Shown here: positions 10,221 through 18,753 of the stretch, one piece after another
Numbering within the stretch: the stretch's first letter is position 1
Layout: every line of letters begins with the position of its first letter
Source of the DNA: Psychrobacter coccoides
Lineage (GTDB): Bacteria > Pseudomonadota > Gammaproteobacteria > Pseudomonadales > Moraxellaceae
Direction of reading: 5' to 3'
Assembly: GCF_017498085.1 (NCBI RefSeq)
Contig: NZ_JAGBKM010000007.1
Span: 61,383 to 125,382 of the forward strand
Length of the DNA stretch: 64,000 bases
Program-made: the position numbers and the translations under genes
Notes under the pieces: generated by a model
The model's input: the letters and a program-made list of their open reading frames with translations, nothing else
What the model was told of the DNA's origin: nothing
The model's database searches: none

Positions 10221-11105
10221 TTAATAAGCCGCTTGCTTACCCCAGTCATAGATGCCACGTTTATAAGCATAAATTAGCAGGATAAAGCCAACGATAATCA
10301 TCGGAGCGCTGAGTATTTGGCCTTTGGTCATCCAGCCTAATAACACAAATCCTTGGTCGGCATCTGGCTGACGGAAAAACTCAATGATAAAGCGGCTGAT
10401 ACCATATCCTAGTAAAAATATAGCAGTCGCTGCCATACGAGGACGTGGCTTGGACGAGTACCACCAAAGGAAGATAAATAATAAAAAGCCTTCGGCAAAG
10501 GCTTCATATAACTGTGACGGGTGACGTGGCAATAAATACTGACCATTTACCTCAATCATCAGCTCTTGCAAAGCTGGGTTGGCTTGCAGCTGTTGCATAT
10601 CAAAGGCGGCAGCTTGCGGAAAGTAATTGAGCCAGTTATAACCACCGTCAGATACTCGGCCCCACAGCTCACCATTAATGTAGTTGCCGATACGACCAAA
10701 CAGCAAGCCAGTTGGGACACACGGTACCACGAAATCAAATACTTCAAACGCACTCTTTTTGTACTTGCGAGCAAAGAACCACATGCCGAGCATCACGCCC
10801 AAAAAACCACCATGGAATGACATGCCCCCTTCCCAAACCTTGAGAAGATAGGCTGGGTTTTGTAACAGCTCACCAAATTGATAAAACAATACATAACCAA
10901 CACGGCCACCTAAAATGACGCCAAGCGCACCATAAAACACTAAGTCAGAGACCATGTCGGTTGACCAACTATCACGCTTGCTGCTGCGATACCATGCTAG
11001 ACCATAAGCGGCGGCAAAAGCCAATAAATACATTAAGCCGTACCAGTGCACTTCTACTGGGCCCAAGGACAGCGCCACGGGGTCATACTGAGGGTGAGTC
11101 ATCAT
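10221..11105 (-). CDS. lgt: Prolipoprotein diacylglyceryl transferase
   Basis: Inner-membrane enzyme for the first step of lipoprotein maturation: it transfers diacylglycerol from phosphatidylglycerol to the lipobox Cys. Seven or so membrane segments, the Lgt signature GRIGNYINGELWGR and HPSQLYEA are all present. The frame extends upstream to 11198, but the conserved N-terminus (THPQYDPVALSLGPVEVHWYG) begins at the paired ATGs 11105/11102. That gives about 294 residues, the family length. No strong ribosome site marks either start. First gene of lgt-thyA-folA. Its probable clients here include the two small lipoproteins at 28.2 and 30.2 kb. Confidence 0.96.
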   Translation of the reverse strand: MMTHPQYDPVALSLGPVEVHWYGLMYLLAFAAAYGLAWYRSSKRDSWSTDMVSDLVFYGALGVILGGRVGYVLFYQFGELLQNPAYLLKVWEGGMSFHGGFLGVMLGMWFFARKYKKSAFEVFDFVVPCVPTGLLFGRIGNYINGELWGRVSDGGYNWLNYFPQAAAFDMQQLQANPALQELMIEVNGQYLLPRHPSQLYEAFAEGFLLFIFLWWYSSKPRPRMAATAIFLLGYGISRFIIEFFRQPDADQGFVLLGWMTKGQILSAPMIIVGFILLIYAYKRGIYDWGKQAAY

Positions 11106-11334
11106 AATGGCATCATAAATAGTGACAATAAAGTGCTGACTATGATAGCAAAAATAGCCACTTAGGCATACTAGATTACTTGAATGAGCACTCGTCATGA
11201 CTTATCTGACAGCATGGTTATTATCTAGAGTATTGACCAAAAACCCGCTAAGATACATAAAGCTTTACGACATACTTAGCATAACGACTATCGAATACGC
11301 CGTAATGGATTAATAATAAGGTTAAGGAATGATT

Positions 11335-12999
11335 ATGCAGCCTCAATGGTTCAAGGCAGCCGCTTTGACAGATCAGCAGCGTTCAGTGCAACTTCAGTCT
11401 AGTAGGCGAGTATCAAAAAAAACGCTGGCACCGCTGAGCTTATTTAGCCTAGTTGCTTTTAGTATGACTCCTGCGTATGCAGCCAATAGTAGTATCGAGC
11501 AAGTGACTATCTATCAAGGTTTGGCCAGTGTCACTCGCGCGTTACCTATAAGTGGCAGTGGTGAGCAGACGCTGGTGTTTTCTTGCTTGTCGCCTTATCT
11601 TGATAAAGACAGCTTGAGCGTACAAGCAGCCAATGGTGTCAATGTGGGTGAAGTCAGTATCGAGACGCTAAGCGGTGAGCACGCTGCGCAGTGTCAGTAT
11701 CAAGGCGATGCCAATGTGCAACAGCAGCAAGCGACTTTAGCCGATATCAACGCTGAGTTAGAAGCCGTCCGTCTGGCAAAAGCGTATCTGCAAAATTTAA
11801 CGAAGGTTACGCAGATCAATACAGATAGCACGTTGGCCAATAATGCACGTGCTATAGAAACACAAGCGGCCAGCATTAATAAAAGAATTCTAGATATTCA
11901 GCAGCGTCAAGCTCGTGCGCAAGAGACGCTAAATCAGCTGATGGCAGGAAGTGCGACGTCGACCCGTAATAGCGTGACACAGGTGAGTGTGCGTACCGCT
12001 AGCCGTATACCAAGCTCTATCAAGCTGCATTATCAAGTGCGTGGTGCTGGTTGGGAACCGACTTATCAAGCACGTCTGAATACCACGACTGAGCAGCTCA
12101 ATATTACCGCATCGGCCATTATTGCCCAGCAGACAGGGGAGAATTGGCTTAATGTCCCCTTGACCCTCAGCTCGGTCAATCCCAACCAAAACACCAGCGG
12201 TCGTCTGCCCAATGTAGAGCGTCTGTCATTATATGAAGAGGATCAACGAAGGCTGGCCAAGAGTACACAGCCCATGATGGAAGCTGCTCCAGTAATCGTC
12301 TCTGCAAGGGACAGCTATGGCGATGCAGCCCTTGCACCAACTGGAGCACCGCTGCCTAGTTTTACCGTGAGCAGTCAAAACAAAAACGGCATTATAGAGT
12401 ACAAGCTACCGCAGCGGGTCAGTATCCCAAGTGATGGTAGGCATGTGCGTACGGTCATTGATGAGCAGTCTGGCAACAGCAAGCTGTGGATTCGTAGTAC
12501 GCCCAGTGTGGAAACCGCTGGTTATTGGTACGCATCTGCACCATTCTTGACTCCAGCTTGGGTCGATGGTTCGCTACAGCTCTACCGTGATGGCAATTAT
12601 ATTGGCCAATCACGATACCGTTATCAGACCCTAAAAGAGCAGGGTATTGGCTTCGGTATTGACTCCAATACGATTGTAAAACAAATCACAGATGAAGATA
12701 AACAAGGTGATAAAGGCGCATTTAATCGCACGCAAACGCTGACCAAAACTCAAGCTTATCAGTTTACCAACCAACACAATCGAAATATACGTTTGCAAGT
12801 GTTGGGCAGTGAGCCTGTTAGCCGTGATGACGATCTTAAAGTGACCGTCACGCATACGCCGCCAGTGACTGAGCGCGACTGGAATGACAATCAAGGCATG
12901 GTCGCATGGGAGTTTGAGCTGCCAAGTAAACAATCAAAAGTCATAAAGTCTACCTCTCAGGTGAGCTATCCTGCCAGTAAAAAACTGGCCATTAATTAG
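11335..12999 (+). CDS. DUF4139 (MuiA-like) exported protein
   Basis: A 554-residue secreted protein of the DUF4139 family with its N-terminal DUF4140 partner domain; the biochemical role is unknown. It has a signal peptide with a long basic leader, a hydrophobic core (LAPLSLFSLVAF) and a probable cleavage after AYA near residue 51. The strand pattern VTIYQGLASVTRAL begins the mature protein. A helical coil region around residues 120-200 (QQATLADINAELEAVRLAKAY) precedes the beta-rich DUF4139 domain. The ATG at 11335 is favoured over 11329, since AAGGA at 11324-11328 is then 6 nt away. The stop codon TAG coincides with the left end of a mobile-element remnant. Confidence 0.8.
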   Translation: MQPQWFKAAALTDQQRSVQLQSSRRVSKKTLAPLSLFSLVAFSMTPAYAANSSIEQVTIYQGLASVTRALPISGSGEQTLVFSCLSPYLDKDSLSVQAANGVNVGEVSIETLSGEHAAQCQYQGDANVQQQQATLADINAELEAVRLAKAYLQNLTKVTQINTDSTLANNARAIETQAASINKRILDIQQRQARAQETLNQLMAGSATSTRNSVTQVSVRTASRIPSSIKLHYQVRGAGWEPTYQARLNTTTEQLNITASAIIAQQTGENWLNVPLTLSSVNPNQNTSGRLPNVERLSLYEEDQRRLAKSTQPMMEAAPVIVSARDSYGDAALAPTGAPLPSFTVSSQNKNGIIEYKLPQRVSIPSDGRHVRTVIDEQSGNSKLWIRSTPSVETAGYWYASAPFLTPAWVDGSLQLYRDGNYIGQSRYRYQTLKEQGIGFGIDSNTIVKQITDEDKQGDKGAFNRTQTLTKTQAYQFTNQHNRNIRLQVLGSEPVSRDDDLKVTVTHTPPVTERDWNDNQGMVAWEFELPSKQSKVIKSTSQVSYPASKKLAIN

Positions 13000-13169
13000 G
13001 GCGTGTCCTCAATCTGAACGATAATATCTAAATGGGCTAAAAATAGCTAAATTTTGTCATACAGCGTCAAATAACTGGGCAATATCCTGATATTACCTGC
13101 ATTATTTTCCTTGTCTGACGGCAATTTATCTCATTTTTATCACCATTTTTAAAATGAGGACACGCCCTA
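12997..13169. mobile_element. MITE-like element with terminal inverted repeats and TA flanks
   Basis: GGGCGTGTCCTCA at 12999-13011 and its exact complement TGAGGACACGCCC at 13155-13167 bound a 169-bp segment with no coding capacity. TA dinucleotides lie on both sides (12997-12998 and 13168-13169). A TA duplication is typical of IS630/Tc1-mariner elements, but the family is only inferred. The left TA plus the first G form the TAG stop of the DUF4139 gene. Joining the flanks without the element also gives TAG, so the insertion left the protein unchanged. Confidence 0.7.
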
Positions 13170-13202
13170 GACCATTAAATCATTAGATAAGTAAGGAGCT
13201 TT

Positions 13203-14018
13203 ATGTGTATTGTCGCCATCGCTTGGCAGCTATTTGATGAGTTGCCACTGGTATTGTTATCTAACCGTGACGAGTTTTTGCAGCGTCCAACCGAGCGGTT
13301 GCATCAGTGGGCAGACCAGCCCATTTATGCTGGACGTGATAGCCAAAGTGGTGGCACTTGGTTGGGTATTCACCAGCACCAGCATCAAGGCGTTTATGAA
13401 CAAAACGGACGCTGGGCAGCGGTCCTAAACTTTCGTGACGGCATACAGGCACGAGAAGATGAGCGCTCACGTGGCGAGTTGGTTACTGGCTTTTTGACCA
13501 GTGAGCTCAGCCCATTGGCGTTTGCACGGCAGATTGATTTGCAAGACTACGCTGGATTTAACCTGATTGTTGGTGACAGTCAACAAGCGGTCATCGTCAA
13601 TAACCGTGGTCATGCGCCCACACCATTATATGCCGGGTTACACGTGCTTTCGAATGGTCAGCCAGATGACAGTTGGTTTAAAACAGATAAGCTGCGTGGT
13701 CGGCTACGCCAAGAAGTCCTGCCATTGATAAGTGAGGATAATCGTTTGCACTATTGGCAAGATGCGGCTTTTAATGTGCTATCCGACACCAATGCCGCAC
13801 CAGCAGACAGACTGCCCGACACGGGTATGGGGGCTGATGTGGAGCAAGCGCTATCATCTATCTATATCGAGCCTATCGCTTTTGGGGCTACAGCACAAAG
13901 CATGCCCACTTATGGCACACGTACGCAAAGCATTTTAACGTTGCATCATAAAGAAGAGTCAGGAATAAAGGCGCATTTGATTAGCCGTGAGACCAACAAT
14001 ATTGCTCGCAGCAATTAA
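13203..14018 (+). CDS. NRDE-family (TANGO2-like) protein
   Basis: A 271-residue protein of the NRDE family. It starts Met-Cys, giving the expected N-terminal nucleophile Cys after Met removal, and carries the name motif NRDE in VLLSNRDEFLQRP (residues about 18-30), then IYAGRDSQSGGTWLGI. Eukaryotic TANGO2 relatives are linked to haem and lipid handling, but the bacterial role is not settled. TAAGGAG lies a few nt before the ATG. The MITE-like element lies immediately upstream, so its promoter may be inside or beside that element. Confidence 0.85.
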   Translation: MCIVAIAWQLFDELPLVLLSNRDEFLQRPTERLHQWADQPIYAGRDSQSGGTWLGIHQHQHQGVYEQNGRWAAVLNFRDGIQAREDERSRGELVTGFLTSELSPLAFARQIDLQDYAGFNLIVGDSQQAVIVNNRGHAPTPLYAGLHVLSNGQPDDSWFKTDKLRGRLRQEVLPLISEDNRLHYWQDAAFNVLSDTNAAPADRLPDTGMGADVEQALSSIYIEPIAFGATAQSMPTYGTRTQSILTLHHKEESGIKAHLISRETNNIARSN

Positions 14019-14039
14019 AGTATTTTGAAAAACTCACAT

Positions 14040-14140
14040 TAGGGCGTGTCTTCATTTTAAGAATGAATATAAAAATAACACAAGCTACAGCCTACGCAAG
14101 CTAAGAAGCCGCCACCTCTTTAGGTGATGGGAGTGTGTCA
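14040..14140. mobile_element. Composite insertion-sequence remnant
   Basis: TA plus GGGCGTGTCTTCATTTTAA (from 14042) matches the right end of the element at 12997-13169 with one change in its first 13 bases, but no opposite end is present. It is followed by a hairpin, CCGCCACCT (14109-14117) with AGGTGATGGG (14122-14131), then AGTGTGTCA. That layout resembles the right end of IS200/IS605 elements as I remember it. No transposase or TnpB reading frame is nearby. These look like fragments of two element types. Confidence 0.5.
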
Positions 14141-14167
14141 ATGTATGCTGAACAGAAAAGTGAGTAT

Positions 14168-14222
14168 AAAAAACGCCCGCTATAATATCTGATGGTTCAG
14201 ATACTGTAGCGAGCATTTTTTA
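14168..14222. terminator. Bidirectional terminator between the NRDE gene and rppH
   Basis: A 25-bp near-perfect stem (14168-14192 with 14197-14221, several G-U pairs) closes a TGGT tetraloop and is flanked by A and T runs. It lies between convergent genes. Confidence 0.9.
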
Positions 14223-14235
14223 TTTAAGTGAGCGT

Positions 14236-14757
14236 TTATTCCATCAATAAATGATTGTTTTGCTCGGGGATAATAAGCTCTTGCTTGAGAGGCAGTTCTC
14301 GTGCCAGCTCTTGTAGAGCCCGACGGTATACCCCTCGTTTAAAATGAATCACTTGTCCAAGAGGATACCAGTAGCTGACCCATTGCCAGTGATCAAATTC
14401 AGGTTTACCCGCATCAAAGCGAATGTGTTGTGTGTTTGGCTCATCTAAGCGTAGCAAAAACCACTTTTGTTTTTGCCCAATACACAGAGGATACTGGCCA
14501 TGACGCACATAGCGCTTTGGCAGACGATAACGCAGCCAGTCTTGGGTGACTGCCAATAAGTCGACGTGACGAGGATATAACCCGACCTCCTCCCAGAGTT
14601 CGCGATACATCGCATCCATTGGTGTCTCCCCGCGGTCGATACCGCCTTGAGGAAACTGCCAAGCGTTGTGACCAACACGTTTCGCCCACAGTACTTGCCC
14701 TTGTGTATTTGCCAAGATGATGCCGACATTGGCGCGAAAGCCGTCTGCATCTATCAT
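14236..14757 (-). CDS. rppH: RNA 5'-pyrophosphohydrolase
   Basis: Nudix hydrolase that converts 5'-triphosphate or diphosphate mRNA ends to monophosphate, triggering RNase E decay. The 173-residue product has the full Nudix box [20 protein letters not shown] (residues 38-57, continuing VGL). It also has the RppH-specific N-terminus [15 protein letters not shown] and [13 protein letters not shown]. Family length is normal. AAAGGG precedes the ATG. It is monocistronic, with the shared terminator just after it. Confidence 0.97.
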   Translation of the reverse strand: MIDADGFRANVGIILANTQGQVLWAKRVGHNAWQFPQGGIDRGETPMDAMYRELWEEVGLYPRHVDLLAVTQDWLRYRLPKRYVRHGQYPLCIGQKQKWFLLRLDEPNTQHIRFDAGKPEFDHWQWVSYWYPLGQVIHFKRGVYRRALQELARELPLKQELIIPEQNNHLLME

Positions 14758-15081
14758 GACTTACCCTTTTAATTTGTTTAAAAATAGCTTGTCATAAAAT
14801 ATAAAGCAACAGCAGTCATAGTTATTATAAGGTGGCCGTTATCGATACGATTTTAAAACAAGATTCATTACCATTATTAAACCAAGAAACAAGCAAAATG
14901 TGTAACTCTATTTTGCTATAAATTGTTTCACAAATATAAATGTTATAAATCAATGGTTTAGAAAGGTGGTTTTAGGCATGGTGAAAAAATGAGAAACGGC
15001 TGCATTTGTAATAGCAAGCTGTAGTCGTTTTTGCCTTATGTTACACTAAGAAGAATTTGGTATTATAAAAAGGACAGTAAA
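14758..15081. other. 324-bp divergent intergenic region
   Basis: AT-rich gap between rppH (leftward) and the OsmC-like gene (rightward). It must hold both promoters, but I could not fix a convincing -35/-10 pair. No RNA gene or repeat was recognised. Confidence 0.4.
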
Positions 15082-15495
15082 ATGGCAGAATTAAAAGCAA
15101 GTGTGACATGGCAAGAAGACAAAGCCTTTATGGGTGTGGCACCATCAGGTCATAATGTACAGATTGATGCAGATAAAGAAAAAGGCGCAAGCCCTATGGA
15201 GCTGATACTGCTGGGGCTTGGTGGCTGTGCCAGCTATGATGTGGTGGCTATTTTACAAAAATCACGGCAAGCGGTGACTGATGTACGCTGCGAGATGACA
15301 GCTCAGCGTGCAGAGACGGTACCGGCAGTATATACCGATATTCATATGCATTTTGTCGTGACAGGTTCTGACATCGCTGATAAGCAGGTTGAGCGTGCGA
15401 TCAGACTGTCGGCAGAAAAATACTGCTCGGCCAGTCGCATGCTTGTAGAAGGCGGGGTCAATGTGACCCATGATTTTGAAGTCATTGCAGGGTAG
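15082..15495 (+). CDS. OsmC/Ohr-family protein
   Basis: A 137-residue OsmC-like protein; the family reduces organic or fatty-acid hydroperoxides with a reactive Cys pair. The two expected cysteines are present, in LGGCASYDVV (about residue 52) and KYCSASRML (about residue 115). The ATG at 15082 is chosen because AAAGGA lies 8 nt upstream and the upstream extension looks non-coding. The wording resembles the YhfA-type branch rather than Ohr. A MAPEG gene follows 14 bp later and is probably co-transcribed. Confidence 0.88.
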   Translation: MAELKASVTWQEDKAFMGVAPSGHNVQIDADKEKGASPMELILLGLGGCASYDVVAILQKSRQAVTDVRCEMTAQRAETVPAVYTDIHMHFVVTGSDIADKQVERAIRLSAEKYCSASRMLVEGGVNVTHDFEVIAG

Positions 15496-15509
15496 GGGTT
15501 AAGACACTG

Positions 15510-15935
15510 ATGAGTACACTCTTTGGGTTTATTCCTGATACTGCAGCCGCCGCCATTTGGGCGATGTTAGCGGCTAGCATACTACCGTTTGTGTTTGCCA
15601 TGCTGGCAAAGATGTTTGGTGGTTTCCAGTTAGCAGATAATGCCCATCCTAGAGATGCATTAGCAAGGCTTACAGGCAAAGCGGCTCGAGCCAATGCTGC
15701 TCAACAAAACAGCTTTGAGACTCTGCCTGTGTTTTTGGTGGCTGTACTGCTGGCGATGCTGTTTTTTGTGCCCCAGTCGATCATTAATAATTTGGCTTGG
15801 TTATATGTCTTTATCCGGATTGGCTATGGCATCGCTTATATTATTAATCTGTCGATATTTCGTTCGATCTTATGGGTGCTTTCCATGGCGTGCTGCTTCA
15901 TGTTGTTTTATTTGGCGCTGCGCATGAGTACCTAA
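15510..15935 (+). CDS. MAPEG-family membrane protein
   Basis: A 141-residue, four-helix inner-membrane protein of the MAPEG family (relatives include microsomal glutathione transferase). Hydrophobic segments lie near residues 10-32, 70-92, 95-115 and 118-138. The conserved cytoplasmic stretch ARANAAQQNSFETLPVF lies in the middle and contains the family-typical Arg-Ala-x-x-Ala-x-x-Asn-Ser pattern. Pairing with an OsmC-like peroxidase 14 bp upstream suggests a joint role in peroxide or electrophile defence, which is inference. Bacterial substrates are unknown. Confidence 0.85.
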   Translation: MSTLFGFIPDTAAAAIWAMLAASILPFVFAMLAKMFGGFQLADNAHPRDALARLTGKAARANAAQQNSFETLPVFLVAVLLAMLFFVPQSIINNLAWLYVFIRIGYGIAYIINLSIFRSILWVLSMACCFMLFYLALRMST

Positions 15936-16052
15936 TAGCATAACCGCTCTACTATAGTCGATACTAAATAAGATGGATACGTTATTTAATAATGCGAAAC
16001 TGGTATAAATATTTCTAGTTGGACTGATTATCCTTACTGTCTTATAAGCTTA

Positions 16053-17096
16053 TCAAGATAGCGTTACGGTATGCTGCAAGGCAGTAATGATCGCTGATTT
16101 GTTCTTTTCTCGTTTTACACTCTCCCATAATGACTGTGCCTCGCTATAACCTTTGGTTAGCATGCCAAGCCATTGTTTATAGCGACCGACCAGCACGACA
16201 TCATTTTTGGCTTGACCTTCCAAAAACTTAATCTGATGCGTCACCAGATCTTGCCAGGGCAGCTCTACTGAACCTTGCTCGGCTGCAGGTTTTTTATTTA
16301 AGTCATCAACCTGAACAATCAAATCTGGACGGGTCACTGCACCACGCCCTAGCATCAAATGTTTACAGCCTGACTGAACCATACATTGCTGTGCCTGCTC
16401 ACTGTTCCATATCTCACCATTAGCAATGACGGGTATATCGAGCGTATTAAAGTGTTGAATCTTATCCCAATAGGCGGGCGGTTTATAGCCTTGGGTTTTG
16501 GTGCGAGCATGGATGGTCAACCAATCAGCGCCACTATCAGCAATCGCCTGCCGAATGTCATCTATCCGACTGGTATCGGTATAACCCAAGCGAATCTTTG
16601 CTGATACTGGGATATGAGCCGGCACGGCACAGCGCACCTTACTGATAATCTCGTACATGGCGGCGGGTTCATCGAGCAAGACAGAACCACCACGGTGGCT
16701 GTTGACGGTCTTGGCAGGACAGCCAAAGTTAATGTCGATAGCAGGGGCGCCAAGCTCACAGGCATAAGCCGCATTTTCTGCCATAAGCTGAGCATCACTA
16801 CCCAGCAGCTGAATATGAATTGGTGTGCCCGACGCAGTCTTGGCATCATGATGCAGCTCTGGCACATATTTATAAAAGACATGCGCAGGCAGCAGCGTTT
16901 GAGTCACCCGTATAAACTCACTGACAGACCAATCATAAGGACGACCTAAGTCCGTTGCGATCTGGGTCAAAATTTGTCTCATGAGAGGATCGGTCAAGCC
17001 TTCCATTGGGGCGAGCAGACGCACAGAGTGCGCAAACAGCTGCTGTATATGAGGGTGTTGCCCTAAAAGCTGAGCTTGCTGAGTATCATTATTCAT
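16053..17096 (-). CDS. dusC: tRNA-dihydrouridine synthase C
   Basis: Flavoenzyme that reduces a uridine in the tRNA D-loop (U16 in the DusC group) using NADPH. The 347-residue TIM-barrel protein shows RLLAPMEGLTDPLMRQ for FMN binding, the catalytic Cys in INFGCPAKTVNSHRGGSVLL, KIRLGYTD, and WLTIHARTKTQGYKPPAYW. The DusC-type wording (SEFIRVTQTLLP, KPPAYWD) separates it from DusA and DusB. It has a leftward single-gene layout; no terminator was identified downstream. Confidence 0.94.
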   Translation of the reverse strand: MNNDTQQAQLLGQHPHIQQLFAHSVRLLAPMEGLTDPLMRQILTQIATDLGRPYDWSVSEFIRVTQTLLPAHVFYKYVPELHHDAKTASGTPIHIQLLGSDAQLMAENAAYACELGAPAIDINFGCPAKTVNSHRGGSVLLDEPAAMYEIISKVRCAVPAHIPVSAKIRLGYTDTSRIDDIRQAIADSGADWLTIHARTKTQGYKPPAYWDKIQHFNTLDIPVIANGEIWNSEQAQQCMVQSGCKHLMLGRGAVTRPDLIVQVDDLNKKPAAEQGSVELPWQDLVTHQIKFLEGQAKNDVVLVGRYKQWLGMLTKGYSEAQSLWESVKREKNKSAIITALQHTVTLS

Positions 17097-17160
17097 GAGC
17101 GGCTAGTTATCATTATAAAGTGGTGTGGCGTAAAGGGTTCGGCAGTAGATAGCAGAGATG

Positions 17161-18657
17161 TTAAGACCCATAAATCACCTTTTTTCCTGTCTGTAATCCC
17201 GATATTAAATCTTGAATGTTATGAATGTCCAAATTAGATTTGGCCCGGGTACAGGCGACATAAAGCAGTCGCAGTTCCTCAGGACTGATCTTAATGCCAT
17301 TGGTTGTGATGTCGTAATAAAAATCATCATCCAATTGCACTCGGCCCCACTCTAGCCCTTTAGCTTTATGTGCGGTTGAGATAACGTAGTCAGCATTATC
17401 GATGCGTGTCAGGCTATTGACGGCTTGGCTCAAAACCTTAGTACCGTGATCATCGACGAGCTTGACCAAGGTTTTGAGGTCGCTACCTTCGGAAGTTTCC
17501 GAGTATTCTTGTACATCACCCCAGTTATAAAAATATGCCAGTTCAGGCACGCCATAAGCAGACTTGCCGTTTTTAAGGTTCTCAGCTGCTTGACAGAATT
17601 TCAGCATGCGGTCGGTATCCGCCTGCAAGGCAACTCGGTGACCAAGCTTGAGCCCAGTCAAGAGTTGCGCCATTGCGGCGGCATTGGTTCGGCATAGAAT
17701 GGCGTCTTTTTTACTGTGTACCATGCCTTTTTCGATCGATGATTGCTTATTAGGGTTGCCTTTGAGTGGGACCTCTTCTTGCAATGCTTTTAACAGCGTG
17801 TTTGCAACCTCAGCTATTGGCTCACCGAAGCGAAAGGATTGGGTCAATAGGGTCTGTGGTAATGGCAGCTTTTTCATCGCATTGACGGCACCGCGCCACT
17901 CGTATATCTGTTGGTGGGCGTCACCCACATATATCACTTGCCTAGATTGCTGAGTCAAAATCCCCATCATTAAAGGGTCAGCGTCTTGCGCTTCATCAAA
18001 CAAGATAAAGTCGGCAGGAATACTCGGCTTAGATAACGCCCAGAGCTTTAGATAGATATCATGACCGATACCAGCAGGATGACGTGCGTCTATAGATTGC
18101 AGCCAGCGCTGCTCAACAGCAGGGTAGAGCATCTCACGCAGCTGCTCTGCGTCTGACTCATCAAGCCAGCTTGGAAACAGCAGATGTCTGGGGGCTGGAT
18201 AACTGGCATGTGTGCTACAAAAGTTACTGACGGCATCACTGACAAAGCGGGAGAGCCTTGCAGGCGTCAAGGTAATGTATTTATTGACTCCATCCATTTG
18301 CCGCCGCACTTGTACAGGCTGTAAGCCTAGGTCGTCTCCAAGACGCTTAGGAGAAAAACGAGGCAATGATAGCTTGGCAGTGATATCACGAGCAACGTGG
18401 CGGTAAGCCAACGAATGAAAGGTGCGGCAGTCCACATGAGGCGGGAACTTTGCTCGAGCATCAGTGGCGATGCCTTTATTAAATGCCAAATACAAACCAC
18501 GTCCACGCAAGCGCTCACCTATCAGCTTTAGCGTGGTGGTTTTACCAGCGCCTGCGTAAGCCACCACTTTAAATGACTTTCGATCCATAGCCATATTGAG
18601 CGCATTTAACTGCTCATCGGTGGGATGGCTCATATAAGCTGGCATAGATGCAGACAT
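17161..18657 (-). CDS. Short superfamily 1 (UvrD/Rep-like) helicase
   Basis: ATP-dependent DNA helicase of about 498 residues, shorter than UvrD or Rep (about 670-720). Motif I is AYAGAGKTTTL, motif II LFDEAQDADP, motif III IYVGDAHQQIYEWRGA. VISTAHKAKGLEW and LLYVACTRAKSNL match motifs V and VI. The wording recalls the FBH1-like group, but no F-box is visible. The frame is open to 18702, but that ATG lies inside the tat terminator hairpin. I therefore place the start at 18657 (MSASMPAYMSH) or at the Met eight codons later. Likely roles are recombination control or fork repair, by family only. Confidence 0.82.
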   Translation of the reverse strand: MSASMPAYMSHPTDEQLNALNMAMDRKSFKVVAYAGAGKTTTLKLIGERLRGRGLYLAFNKGIATDARAKFPPHVDCRTFHSLAYRHVARDITAKLSLPRFSPKRLGDDLGLQPVQVRRQMDGVNKYITLTPARLSRFVSDAVSNFCSTHASYPAPRHLLFPSWLDESDAEQLREMLYPAVEQRWLQSIDARHPAGIGHDIYLKLWALSKPSIPADFILFDEAQDADPLMMGILTQQSRQVIYVGDAHQQIYEWRGAVNAMKKLPLPQTLLTQSFRFGEPIAEVANTLLKALQEEVPLKGNPNKQSSIEKGMVHSKKDAILCRTNAAAMAQLLTGLKLGHRVALQADTDRMLKFCQAAENLKNGKSAYGVPELAYFYNWGDVQEYSETSEGSDLKTLVKLVDDHGTKVLSQAVNSLTRIDNADYVISTAHKAKGLEWGRVQLDDDFYYDITTNGIKISPEELRLLYVACTRAKSNLDIHNIQDLISGLQTGKKVIYGS

Positions 18658-18690
18658 AAGGAAGCTACCTAAAATAAAAGTGGCGGGGGT

Positions 18691-18717
18691 AAAAAAAGCC
18701 ATTGCTTAAACAATGGC
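18691..18717 (-). terminator. Terminator of the tatABC operon
   Basis: On the minus strand GCCATTG, a TTTAAG loop and CAATGGC are followed by seven T. It lies 37 bp after the tatC stop codon. Confidence 0.93.
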
Positions 18718-18753
18718 CAGTTGTTGCGAATACTCTATTGATGAGTGGTTACG

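Noticed and set aside
13203..13428. Overlapping plus-strand frame in the NRDE gene
   Set aside because: Out-of-frame shadow; the NRDE frame carries the family motifs.
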